Positions 44,964-52,151 of a DNA stretch of 64,000 nt are shown one piece after another. Below the pieces are notes generated by a model. The model saw only the letters and a program-made list of their open reading frames with translations. It searched no databases and was not told where the DNA came from. Origin of the DNA: Vibrio sp. PID17_43 (lineage in GTDB: Bacteria; Pseudomonadota; Gammaproteobacteria; Enterobacterales; Vibrionaceae); the NCBI RefSeq assembly GCF_002608565.1, contig NZ_LIXM01000002.1, forward strand, positions 1 through 64,000. Reading direction: 5' to 3'. Every line of letters starts with the position of its first letter. Position 1 is the stretch's first letter. Position numbers and translations under genes: made by a program.

Positions 44964-46748
44964 ATGAATTGTAGTAACAAATTCAAATTAACCGCTGTCG
45001 CTATGATGGTGGGTACAGCGATGAACGCTAATGCAGCATTGTATCAAGTTGTTGAGGTTCAGCCTGATGCAATAGATACAACGGATAAAGCCGTGTTTGG
45101 CGTTGCCATTCAAGCCGGTAACGTGTTTGAAGATACCGATCAAACAATGCCTTATAAACTAGGCTGTTTCGATAACGGTGCAGGTTGTAACGAAGATACG
45201 TTCGCTTTGGCTGGTGAAACGCGCCCAACAAAACTGTCTGATGGACGCACTCTTCCTTCACTATTAGCTGGTAAATCCATTGACGGCGTGAATTTTAGAG
45301 AGGAAGCTCCGTTTGCCTCCGATCCACGTTTCCGCTCATTAGAAGATTATGACGAACTTGAATCGTATTGTTTTTTCAATTTGGGTTATGAGACCTGTGA
45401 AAGTTGGGCTTCGAGTGTTTGGGCGCCATTAAATCAAGTTCGTTACACGCTCAATACAGATTCCGTCGCGCTGGCATTTGTTGAAGGTCAGACATTTGAT
45501 AACCAGTATAATAATGTCATTAACGCTTTAGACGAGAATGTGGTTCCCATCGGTAATCAGAGCGTACTAAATACTGAGGCGAATACTCTCTCTGAGAAGT
45601 TGAAAACCGGTAATCAAGCGATTGCCCCAGGTGAACAGCCTAAGTTTGAAAAGTTAAATCCTGAAGATACCAGAACCGCTTATGCTCAAGTACGGGCTTG
45701 GAGCAGTGATAGTAAAACTGGCTTGATCTCAGGCAGCGTTTCTTACGCACAAAGTAACGATTACGGGAATAATTACGCGTCAAAAGCTGCGATTTGGGAT
45801 CAAAATGGTAACGTATCTCAGATTAATTGGCCTTCAGGTAAAATTATTGAAGATGATCGTCTAGCACAAGGTAGCCTTCGTGATTTTGTCGTTTCAGAGG
45901 CGGGGGATTCAATCTATGCGGTCGGTTTCAATACGTGGGATTCGGATCGTAACTACCTTGATGCTACTGTGTATAAAGGCAAGTTTAGCACTCCCGGTGT
46001 TATCGAAACTTTAACATGGGAACCGCCTAAACAAGTTTTGGGCGCAAGATCTGACGATGGTTCTGATTACATATTTACCAACACAGTCATTGAAGCGATC
46101 AACAAAAACAAACTTGCTGTAGGCGAATCAAAACTGAATACGCCAGAAAATGGTGCTCAAGCGAACCGTTTATTCGTTATTAAAGATATTGAGTCACCAT
46201 CAGCGACATATCTTTCTGGTGATATTTTCTTCCCTGGAGCAGGTGGTGAAATCGGTGGGCTAAATAACTACAACGAGATCGTGGGTCAAATAGACGCGGA
46301 AAATACCCGTGAAGATGGCGGTAAGGCACGACGTAAGCGTGGCTTCATCAACCCATATGATTTCACAGGCACAGATCCAGATCGTCGAGCTATTTTTGAT
46401 AACCAAGCATGGCTTCTCGACAACCTGACCAACGATGGTGATGCTACTGGCAACAACAACCAGTTCCGAATTGTCGATGCAACGGATATCAATGACGCAG
46501 GCGTTATTTCTGCGACTGCAACGATGTGTGAAGGAGGCTATGACACCACGGCTCACAATTCACTTTGCAAAGGCGGAGAGGCTAATGCAGAGAAAGTGGT
46601 GGCAGTTAAGCTAATACCATTAGCAAATAAAACAGCAGAAGACATCGTTAAGCGACCTGTTGAACAAACTGCGGCTGAGCGTCAAGGTGCTAGCCTTGGT
46701 CTTTGGGCTTTGACACTAATGGGACTGTTTGGGTTCCGTAGAAAATAG
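44964..46748 (+). CDS. DUF3466 family exported protein with CTERM-like tail
   Basis: The 594-residue protein has a signal peptide (cut near NANA-ALYQVV) and a long body with features of HAF/beta-propeller-like repeats (NYNEIVGQIDAE, INDAGVISATA), as in DUF3466. It ends GASLGLWALTLMGLFGFRRK: small residues, a transmembrane helix and a basic end, the plan of GlyGly-CTERM sorting tails, though the double glycine is not present. It starts 7 bases after uup. A probable surface protein processed at its C-terminus; function unknown. Confidence 0.82.
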   Translation: MNCSNKFKLTAVAMMVGTAMNANAALYQVVEVQPDAIDTTDKAVFGVAIQAGNVFEDTDQTMPYKLGCFDNGAGCNEDTFALAGETRPTKLSDGRTLPSLLAGKSIDGVNFREEAPFASDPRFRSLEDYDELESYCFFNLGYETCESWASSVWAPLNQVRYTLNTDSVALAFVEGQTFDNQYNNVINALDENVVPIGNQSVLNTEANTLSEKLKTGNQAIAPGEQPKFEKLNPEDTRTAYAQVRAWSSDSKTGLISGSVSYAQSNDYGNNYASKAAIWDQNGNVSQINWPSGKIIEDDRLAQGSLRDFVVSEAGDSIYAVGFNTWDSDRNYLDATVYKGKFSTPGVIETLTWEPPKQVLGARSDDGSDYIFTNTVIEAINKNKLAVGESKLNTPENGAQANRLFVIKDIESPSATYLSGDIFFPGAGGEIGGLNNYNEIVGQIDAENTREDGGKARRKRGFINPYDFTGTDPDRRAIFDNQAWLLDNLTNDGDATGNNNQFRIVDATDINDAGVISATATMCEGGYDTTAHNSLCKGGEANAEKVVAVKLIPLANKTAEDIVKRPVEQTAAERQGASLGLWALTLMGLFGFRRK

Positions 46749-46765
46749 TCAGTAATTTTCAAATC

Positions 46766-46803
46766 AAGCAGAGGTTCACAGAAATGGACCTCTGCTTTTT
46801 TTA
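46766..46803 (+). terminator. Terminator after the DUF3466 gene
   Basis: AAGCAGAGGT and ACCTCTGCTT pair around a 12-nt loop and are followed by T. Confidence 0.9.
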
Positions 46804-46918
46804 TACCTTGAGAAAAGCAAAAATCTGATCGATCCTTGTAGTTGGAGTCATAAAAACTCCATTAAAGTTTCACAAAACAGATGTACGTTAGTAAATGGAC
46901 CTGTATGAGGAATTAACT

Positions 46919-47092
46919 ATGAAGAGACAAAAGCGTGATCGCCTAGAACGAGCTCAATCTCAAGGATACAAGGCTGGTTTGAATGGTAGGTCTCAAGAGG
47001 CCTGTCCTTATCAGCAAGTTGACGCTCGGTCGTATTGGTTAGGTGGTTGGCGTGATGCCAGAGATGAAATACAGTCTGGTCTCTACAAATAA
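46919..47092 (+). CDS. rmf: Ribosome modulation factor Rmf
   Basis: RMF dimerises ribosomes into inactive 100S particles in stationary phase. The 57 residues (MKRQKRDRLERAQSQGYKAG, then CPYQ and SYWLGGWRDARDE) match E. coli RMF (55). ATG 46919 is chosen by homology and by TGAGGAATT before it; an earlier in-frame ATG at 46895 adds eight residues. fabA lies downstream in the opposite direction, as the E. coli neighbourhood predicts. Confidence 0.93.
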   Translation: MKRQKRDRLERAQSQGYKAGLNGRSQEACPYQQVDARSYWLGGWRDARDEIQSGLYK

Positions 47093-47118
47093 CTCTCCAC
47101 ATACAATAGAAGGATTCG

Positions 47119-47141
47119 AAAGGGCTCGTTAAGAGCCTTTT
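47119..47141 (+). terminator. Terminator of rmf
   Basis: AAAGGGCTC and GAGCCTTTT pair (one wobble) around a 5-nt loop, then TC. Confidence 0.8.
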
Positions 47142-47150
47142 CTGCGTTTA

Positions 47151-47200
47151 TACCCAAGCCACTTCAAGACGAAGGTATGCAGTGACTAGATCTAAAATCA
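47151..47200. repeat. Possible Vibrio intergenic repeat fragment
   Basis: TATACCCAAGCCACTTCAAG followed by a degraded tail resembles a short intergenic element that I recall as common in vibrio genomes. Only one arm is clear, and the identification is from memory. Confidence 0.3.
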
Positions 47201-47280
47201 TAGTCTTCTCTGCAAGTTAAGCATGGTAATTAGACCAAGTATTTACACGTTCATAACGTATACACAAATGCAAAATAGCA

Positions 47281-47303
47281 AAAAGGCTCCAATGGAGCCT
47301 TTT
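47281..47303. terminator. Bidirectional terminator downstream of fabA
   Basis: A perfect 10-bp stem AAAAGGCTCC/GGAGCCTTTT with an AAT loop lies just beyond the fabA stop. Confidence 0.9.
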
Positions 47304-47328
47304 ATAAGTATTGACCAACGTAGGGCAA

Positions 47329-47847
47329 TTAGAAGCTAGATGTATCTTGGAACAAACCCACTTTCAGATCTTTCGCGACGTAAATTTCTTTACCGTCAAC
47401 ACATACGCGACCGTCTGCCAAACCCATAACCAACTTACGATTTACGACGCGCTTCATGTGGATCTCATAAGTGACTTTCTTCGCCGTTGGCAGGATTTGA
47501 CCCGTAAATTTCACTTCACCAACACCTAGAGCACGGCCTTTACCTTTGCCGCCAACCCAACCAAGGAAGAAACCAACAAGTTGCCACATTGCATCCAGGC
47601 CAAGGCAACCAGGCATTACAGGGTCACCAGGGAAGTGGCAGTCAAAGAACCAAAGATCCGGAGTAATATCCAATTCCGCAAGGATCAAGCCTTTACCAAA
47701 ATCACCTTCCGTTTCTGACATTTTGGTAATACGATCCATCATCAGCATATTTGGCGCAGGCAACTGCGGGTAACCCGGACCAAAAAGCTCGCCTTGGCTA
47801 GAGGCTAGAAGATCATCACGGTTATAAGAATCACGTTTGTTTTGCAT
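47329..47847 (-). CDS. fabA: 3-hydroxydecanoyl-[ACP] dehydratase/isomerase FabA
   Basis: FabA dehydrates 3-hydroxydecanoyl-ACP and isomerises the product to the cis-3 form, the entry to unsaturated fatty acids. The 172 residues equal E. coli FabA in length; the catalytic histidine is in [11 protein letters not shown] and the aspartate in [12 protein letters not shown] 47847 with GGAGT nine bases upstream is chosen over a TTG two codons earlier. FabR-like and FadR-like operators lie upstream in the same order as in E. coli, so control by both is likely. Confidence 0.95.
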   Translation of the reverse strand: MQNKRDSYNRDDLLASSQGELFGPGYPQLPAPNMLMMDRITKMSETEGDFGKGLILAELDITPDLWFFDCHFPGDPVMPGCLGLDAMWQLVGFFLGWVGGKGKGRALGVGEVKFTGQILPTAKKVTYEIHMKRVVNRKLVMGLADGRVCVDGKEIYVAKDLKVGLFQDTSSF

Positions 47848-47881
47848 TATCAATTACTCCAATTTTTGATAGATGCATGTT

Positions 47882-47899
47882 AGTGAACACGTGTACGCT
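47882..47899 (-). promoter_or_regulatory. FabR operator of fabA
   Basis: AGTGAACACGTGTACGCT is an almost perfect palindrome of the FabR type (AGCGTACA..TGTTCGCT on the other strand). It lies 35-52 bases upstream of the fabA start and downstream of the FadR site, where it would cover the promoter. Confidence 0.75.
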
Positions 47900-47900
47900 A

Positions 47901-47917
47901 AACAACTCCGATCAGTA
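47901..47917 (-). promoter_or_regulatory. FadR operator of fabA
   Basis: On the minus strand TACTGATCGGAGTTGTT nearly equals the E. coli fabA FadR site (AACTGATCGGACTTGTT). It abuts the stop codon of the Lon-family gene and sits upstream of the FabR site, in an activator position. Confidence 0.75.
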
Positions 47918-49558
47918 CTAGACAAACCAGTTTTTGATGCGCTCCACAATTCCTTCCGGATGTTCATGTCTTTCAAAGTTTTCAATACGTTCCGCAATCT
48001 TACTGATGATGCTGTCGTCTTCACCTCGGAATGGTTTGCTCATCAACAATGGGATAGCTTCATCAACCGTGGATACTGACCAAATATGGAACTCACCATT
48101 TTTGATGCTATCGATCACTTCTTTGTGCAGTGCAAGGTGCTTTAGGTTTGTTTTTGGCATAATGACGCCTTGCTCACCCGTAAAGCCTTGATGCTTACAA
48201 ACTTGGTAAAAACCTTCAATCTTCTCATTCAATCCACCAACGGCTTGAACACGGCCAAATTGGTCAACGGCACCGGTTACGGCTATTTGCTGATTAACCG
48301 GGGTTTCCGATAATGCACTAACTAAACAACAAAGTTCGGCAAGAGAGGCACTGTCGCCATCGACTTCGCTGTACGACTGCTCAAAAACAATAGAGGCAGC
48401 ATAGGGTAGCGGCGCATCAAGATCGAGTGCCGAGCTAACAAACGCTTGCATGATCATCATGCCCTTAGCGTGTAGATTACCACCCAGTTCAGCTTTGCGC
48501 TCAACGTCAGACACGTCACCATCACCAAAGTGAATAACACAAGAAATTCGAGCAGGCTCACCATAAGAGACAGGGTGTCCAGCCATATCAATCACAGTTA
48601 AGCCATTGATTTGACCAATTTGTTCGCCTGTCGTTTCGATGATCACCTGACCATCACGGATATCATCCACAGCGCGCTGCGGTAGATAAGATTCGCGATA
48701 ATATTTGTCATCTATCGCTTTATCGATAGCATCAAAATCAATGGCGTCATTTTGTGTATATTGACTTGCCAGCCCAAGAAGTTGGTTATGCCACAACACG
48801 CCAAGAGGCAGGTAATGTTGGTCTTCAGTAAAACGCATACCCGCCAACATCAACCTTTTGAACGCAGTATCATCCAACGGTGGTAGTTGATATTGATTAC
48901 AAATCCAATGAACGAAACCAATATACTGTTCAAGGTTGTTCTCAGACAGGTGGATATCTTCTTCTACCTCGGTATACATGGTTAAACCGGCAGAAAAATC
49001 GTCGTCAACATATTCGATTTCCGCTAGTTGATTGCGGTCGCCGGTAATGATGAGTTTAATATCGTACTGTTTTGCTTCAACTTGTGAGCTAGGAAGGCGA
49101 CTAGGGGTAATATTTTGTGGATGGAATGGCGCCCCCTGAATTGCAGACTTTATACTTGGCCAATGTGCGGCATTTGCTAAAATCAAATTGGCAGGCACAA
49201 TCAAATAGCCGCCATCCGCTTGTGAAAGTAGACCAGACTCAATCGATACTTGCCCATCTTTGTTCACGCAAAAGCGGTCGAATAGCGCCTTAGCATCTAA
49301 AGACTCGGTGATAATAACTGGCCCAACAGATCCACTTTTGACGGTATCTCGAATAAAGCCTCTATACACAGAGTTGTCAGTACAGTTCACTAATAAAATG
49401 CGAGTTAAGCCTTTAATGTTGATAAAACGCGTTATCGTCGCAACCAATCGAGGTTGAAGATCACAGAATGTTTTCGTTGCGATTGATGACGTGGAGCTTA
49501 AGAGTGCTTCATACGGTTCAAAAGAGGGGGTGACGTCTTGCCAGTTAAGTTGGTTCAT
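47918..49558 (-). CDS. ycbZ: Lon-family protease-like protein (YcbZ/LonH)
   Basis: The 546-residue protein has a degenerate N-terminal AAA-like region without a clear Walker A motif (LIVPANLILANAAHW..IKSAIQGAPF, LIITGDRNQL) and a C-terminal Lon catalytic domain with the serine in SEVDGDSASLAELC and the lysine in GGLNEKIEGF. It corresponds to E. coli YcbZ, located between fabA and matP as here. Peptidase activity is likely from the intact dyad; substrates are unknown. It is divergent from matP across 211 bp. Confidence 0.9.
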   Translation of the reverse strand: MNQLNWQDVTPSFEPYEALLSSTSSIATKTFCDLQPRLVATITRFINIKGLTRILLVNCTDNSVYRGFIRDTVKSGSVGPVIITESLDAKALFDRFCVNKDGQVSIESGLLSQADGGYLIVPANLILANAAHWPSIKSAIQGAPFHPQNITPSRLPSSQVEAKQYDIKLIITGDRNQLAEIEYVDDDFSAGLTMYTEVEEDIHLSENNLEQYIGFVHWICNQYQLPPLDDTAFKRLMLAGMRFTEDQHYLPLGVLWHNQLLGLASQYTQNDAIDFDAIDKAIDDKYYRESYLPQRAVDDIRDGQVIIETTGEQIGQINGLTVIDMAGHPVSYGEPARISCVIHFGDGDVSDVERKAELGGNLHAKGMMIMQAFVSSALDLDAPLPYAASIVFEQSYSEVDGDSASLAELCCLVSALSETPVNQQIAVTGAVDQFGRVQAVGGLNEKIEGFYQVCKHQGFTGEQGVIMPKTNLKHLALHKEVIDSIKNGEFHIWSVSTVDEAIPLLMSKPFRGEDDSIISKIAERIENFERHEHPEGIVERIKNWFV

Positions 49559-49731
49559 TAAAGTTCATCGTAATTCAATATTGACGCCATTATAGCGAAA
49601 TGACGAATAACTCCCTAGTCCGAATTTACGTAATGAAAATGGGGCGAATATGACATAGGTTGAAATATCGACAAATCAGTGATCCATATCGATACTTTAA
49701 TGACTTTTAATTGCTGAATCTGACCAGTTGG

Positions 49732-49744
49732 GTTACGCTGTCAC
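49732..49744. other. Near-matS site (12 of 13) just upstream of matP
   Basis: GTTACGCTGTCAC ends 25 bases before the matP start codon. If MatP binds here it could repress its own promoter. Confidence 0.45.
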
Positions 49745-49769
49745 CAGAAGAGATTTAAGGGTCGAAAGG

Positions 49770-50219
49770 ATGAAATATCAGCAACTTGAAAATTTGGAAT
49801 GTGGTTGGAAATGGAAATATCTGATCAAAAAGTGGAAAGATGGTGAAGCGATCACGCGACATATAGATACCAGTGAAGCAGATGCGGCAGTTAATGAACT
49901 ACGTAAGTTAGAACATGAACCAACGCTCGTACTTACTTGGATCGACAACCACATGTCAGAAGCACTTGAGAATAAGCTTAAGCAAGCGATTCGTGCAAAA
50001 CGAAAGCGTCATTTCAATGCTGAACAAGTTCACACTAAAAAGAAATCCATCGACTTAGATTACCGAGTGTGGGAGAAGCTGTCCAACAGAGCGAACGAGC
50101 TTGGTTGTACTTTGTCGGATGCTATCGAATATTTGTTATCTGAAGCATCAAGAAGTGAAAAAGCCAGCCAGAAGGTAACATCGATTAAGGAAGATTTGAG
50201 TAAGTTATTATCTAGCTAG
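49770..50219 (+). CDS. matP: Macrodomain Ter protein MatP
   Basis: MatP binds matS sites, condenses the terminus region of the chromosome and links it to the divisome through ZapB. The 149-residue protein matches E. coli MatP (150): MKYQQLENLECGWKWKYLIKK start, basic KRKRHFNAEQVHTKKKSIDLD and the ribbon-helix-helix region with the C-terminal coiled coil. ATG 49770 is chosen by homology; the frame also runs from 49728. matS sites occur in this window, and dif lies 2 kb downstream. Confidence 0.95.
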   Translation: MKYQQLENLECGWKWKYLIKKWKDGEAITRHIDTSEADAAVNELRKLEHEPTLVLTWIDNHMSEALENKLKQAIRAKRKRHFNAEQVHTKKKSIDLDYRVWEKLSNRANELGCTLSDAIEYLLSEASRSEKASQKVTSIKEDLSKLLSS

Positions 50220-50230
50220 GGAGTAACAAA

Positions 50231-50542
50231 ATGCTATATGTAATATTGATTGCTGCAGTTGTTATCTTTTGGCTTATCGCGGTTGATAGGCCCGTTCTCA
50301 AAGTGTCTTTTGAAAACGGACGCATGTCTAAAGTGAAAGGCCATCTACCTCCATCTTTTAAACACAATTTGCAAGATATCGCCGAACACGATCCATTTAA
50401 CGGTGAAATGAAGGTCTATAGTCAACGTACAGGAATGCGATTGGCATTTTCAAAGGACGTGCCTAAAAAGGTTCAGCAAAGAATACGCAATGTCTTTCCT
50501 CATCAAGGTTTTAAGACAAACAAAGATAAAAAACGCGCTTAG
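50231..50542 (+). CDS. DUF3634 membrane protein
   Basis: The 103-residue protein has one N-terminal transmembrane helix (MLYVILIAAVVIFWLIAV) and a small basic soluble domain (VLKVSFENGRMSKVKGHLP..F), as in DUF3634. AGGGAGTAAC precedes the ATG, which lies 11 bases after matP, so the two are probably cotranscribed. The function is unknown. A strong terminator follows. Confidence 0.82.
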   Translation: MLYVILIAAVVIFWLIAVDRPVLKVSFENGRMSKVKGHLPPSFKHNLQDIAEHDPFNGEMKVYSQRTGMRLAFSKDVPKKVQQRIRNVFPHQGFKTNKDKKRA

Positions 50543-50569
50543 GTTACATATCCATTACGTAGCACTGTT

Positions 50570-50604
50570 AAACGGGACGCATAATTGCGTCCCGTTTCTT
50601 TTTT
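50570..50604 (+). terminator. Terminator of the matP transcript
   Basis: A perfect 12-bp stem AAACGGGACGCA/TGCGTCCCGTTT with a TAAT loop is followed by CTTTTTT. Confidence 0.95.
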
Positions 50605-50664
50605 ATATCCGTTAAATCGGTAACCTTGAAATCAAGGTTGATAGTAATAGAGAAAACAAAACCA

Positions 50665-50988
50665 ATGCGCTACGTTGTCACAATTTTAGTGTTTATCTTG
50701 TTGAGTGCGGTAAGCTACGCCGATGACGCTGAAACCAATCCATTGGCTGGAAAGATAAAAACAAAACTACAAAAGAGCGTCGATAAAAGGTTTGACGAAT
50801 ACCATGGTTATTGTGATGTCATGATTGAAATGGAACACAAAGGCAAGAAAGCCTGTATAACAAAAGTTAGAGGAAGTGGAGACAGCTCTGTGTGCAAATA
50901 CGTAAAGTCCAAAATAAAAATAGGAAAGTGTTACCGCTATACCATTCCAGAAAAATTCATTCGCTTGCACATTTCGTCGAAAGGATAA
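50665..50988 (+). CDS. Orphan exported protein resembling the TolA C-terminal domain
   Basis: The 107-residue precursor has a clear signal peptide (MRYVVTILVFILLSAVSYAD). The mature part, LAGKIKTKLQKSVDKRF, then HGYCDVMIEMEHKGKKACIT and SGDSSVCKYV, follows the pattern of domain III of TolA (..KTCTLRIKL..DG..., GGDPALCQAA), including the GD..(L/V)C motif; cysteines 50 and 77 correspond to the TolA disulfide, and two more (64, 89) are extra. TolA's membrane anchor and long helix are absent. Family assignment is by eye and from memory. It sits alone between the matP terminator and dif; no other tol gene is near. Confidence 0.6.
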   Translation: MRYVVTILVFILLSAVSYADDAETNPLAGKIKTKLQKSVDKRFDEYHGYCDVMIEMEHKGKKACITKVRGSGDSSVCKYVKSKIKIGKCYRYTIPEKFIRLHISSKG

Positions 50989-51064
50989 AGGAAGCGACCC
51001 TAAGTGACTTTACAACTTAGGATTCAGAGAGCTGTCACTGCAAACGCGTGAATCTTGGCATTAA

Positions 51065-51334
51065 CATCACATTTATTTTACTAAACAAGCAATTTCGTCT
51101 TACATTAAGACAGCGGTATTGGAGGATCTAGACCAAATACCAGTGGCACAGCGCAGTGACTACGGGGCAACATTAGCGCAGGCTAGGGCATATGCAATTT
51201 ATGATGGGCTAGCAAGAAGCGATATCATTTATAAAAGACACAAGCCATTCTGGTTTGCCAACGTGCAGATATCGGCTGAGGCGCTAAAAGCGATTCGAGC
51301 CACCACACCAGGAAAAATGACACTGGCATTTTGA
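51065..51334 (+). pseudogene. Start-less ORF remnant near dif
   Basis: The frame is open for about 90 codons and reads protein-like (QARAYAIYDGLARSDIIYKR, HKPFWFANVQISAEALKAI), but has no ATG or GTG and only a TTG at 51119 without a ribosome-binding site. It is best read as the 3' part of a gene whose start was lost, though a rare ATT start is possible. I do not recognise it. Confidence 0.4.
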
Positions 51335-51429
51335 TTTTATTACAGTGTCACGTTGTTGGCGTAAAGCATTCGGTATGGTTCTTGAGGCTTATGCGTATGG
51401 AAGCGAAATGAATTACAAGGAAAGAAATA

Positions 51430-51636
51430 GTGAATAAAAGATTATTAGCTATCTATGTAGCCTCCGCGATGGTGACTGCAACTGTCTTAAGACTTCCATT
51501 ACAACATGATTCTTGGGTTGCGAATATACTGGTCAGCTTTTTAGTGTTTACTACTGCGATTTTTGCTTGGCTGTATCACAAGGAAAAATGTATAAAAACT
51601 GATGTACGAAACCGTGATGACGATGACAACGTTTAA
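51430..51636 (+). CDS. Small two-helix membrane protein
   Basis: The 68-residue protein starts at GTG with AAGGAAAG eight bases before it. It has two hydrophobic segments (about 5-22 and 31-48) and an acidic tail ending RDDDDNV. I do not recognise it. It is the last gene before dif. Confidence 0.6.
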   Translation: MNKRLLAIYVASAMVTATVLRLPLQHDSWVANILVSFLVFTTAIFAWLYHKEKCIKTDVRNRDDDDNV

Positions 51637-51957
51637 AACCTGCAACAAGGTTTCATGCCCAGATGAATAACGATTTACACAGCGGACAGGGAGTCGATAC
51701 CTGGGCATATCGATTGACCTCGACGGACTTCAAACATCATTTTTTCTTAGCATCAAATGAAGCCTAAAGAAAAGCCGAACCTTAGCTGTTGCGATCGGGG
51801 ATTTGGTCATTTTTCATAGATTGCACAAAACAATCGTCAGAGATAGTACAAGTCACTTGGGTTATAGACATTCACAAAATAAAAATTATAGCTTGGATAT
51901 CGTGCACTTACAAAAGTCACAATCAAAGTGTTAGCCTTTGTTAACAACCAACCTCTT
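51637..51957. other. Gene-free stretch left of dif
   Basis: AT-rich with no ORF or RNA gene that I can support. It contains the palindrome TTGTTAACAA at about 51939. Confidence 0.5.
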
Positions 51958-51985
51958 AGTGCGCATTATATGTGTTATGTTAAAT
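51958..51985 (+). other. dif: Chromosome dimer resolution site dif (XerC/XerD target)
   Basis: The 28-bp site has XerC arm AGTGCGCATTA (51958-51968), a 6-bp centre TATGTG and XerD arm TTATGTTAAAT (51975-51985). As I recall them, both arms are identical to those of V. cholerae dif1, only the centre differs. Its place near matP and matS sites fits the terminus. Xer recombination, activated by FtsK, resolves chromosome dimers here, and phages of the CTX type use such sites. Confidence 0.88.
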
Positions 51986-52100
51986 ATGATGTACACGTAT
52001 GCGTATTTATTACCTGGTTAGGCTCCTATCCCTCTCAGATTTAAAAATTAAGGGGTTTCTGTGTATACCATTAAACATAATCGCTATTTACCATAAAATA

Positions 52101-52146
52101 CTTAATATAGATCTTAATAATCTATCGATTGTTAAGATCTATATTA
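52101..52146. repeat. 46-bp near-perfect palindrome next to dif
   Basis: TTAATATAGATCTTAA (52101-52116) is the exact reverse complement of 52131-52146; after one mismatch AATC pairs with GATT around a 4-nt loop. It begins 115 bases from dif and ends 5 bases before the kinase stop codon, so it may serve as that operon's terminator although it lacks GC and a T-run. Confidence 0.7.
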
Positions 52147-52151
52147 ATGCG

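Noticed and set aside
50606..52151. Integrated filamentous phage or IMEX at dif
   Set aside because: No second complete dif, no phage replication or coat genes, no integrase; only remnants and small genes are seen.
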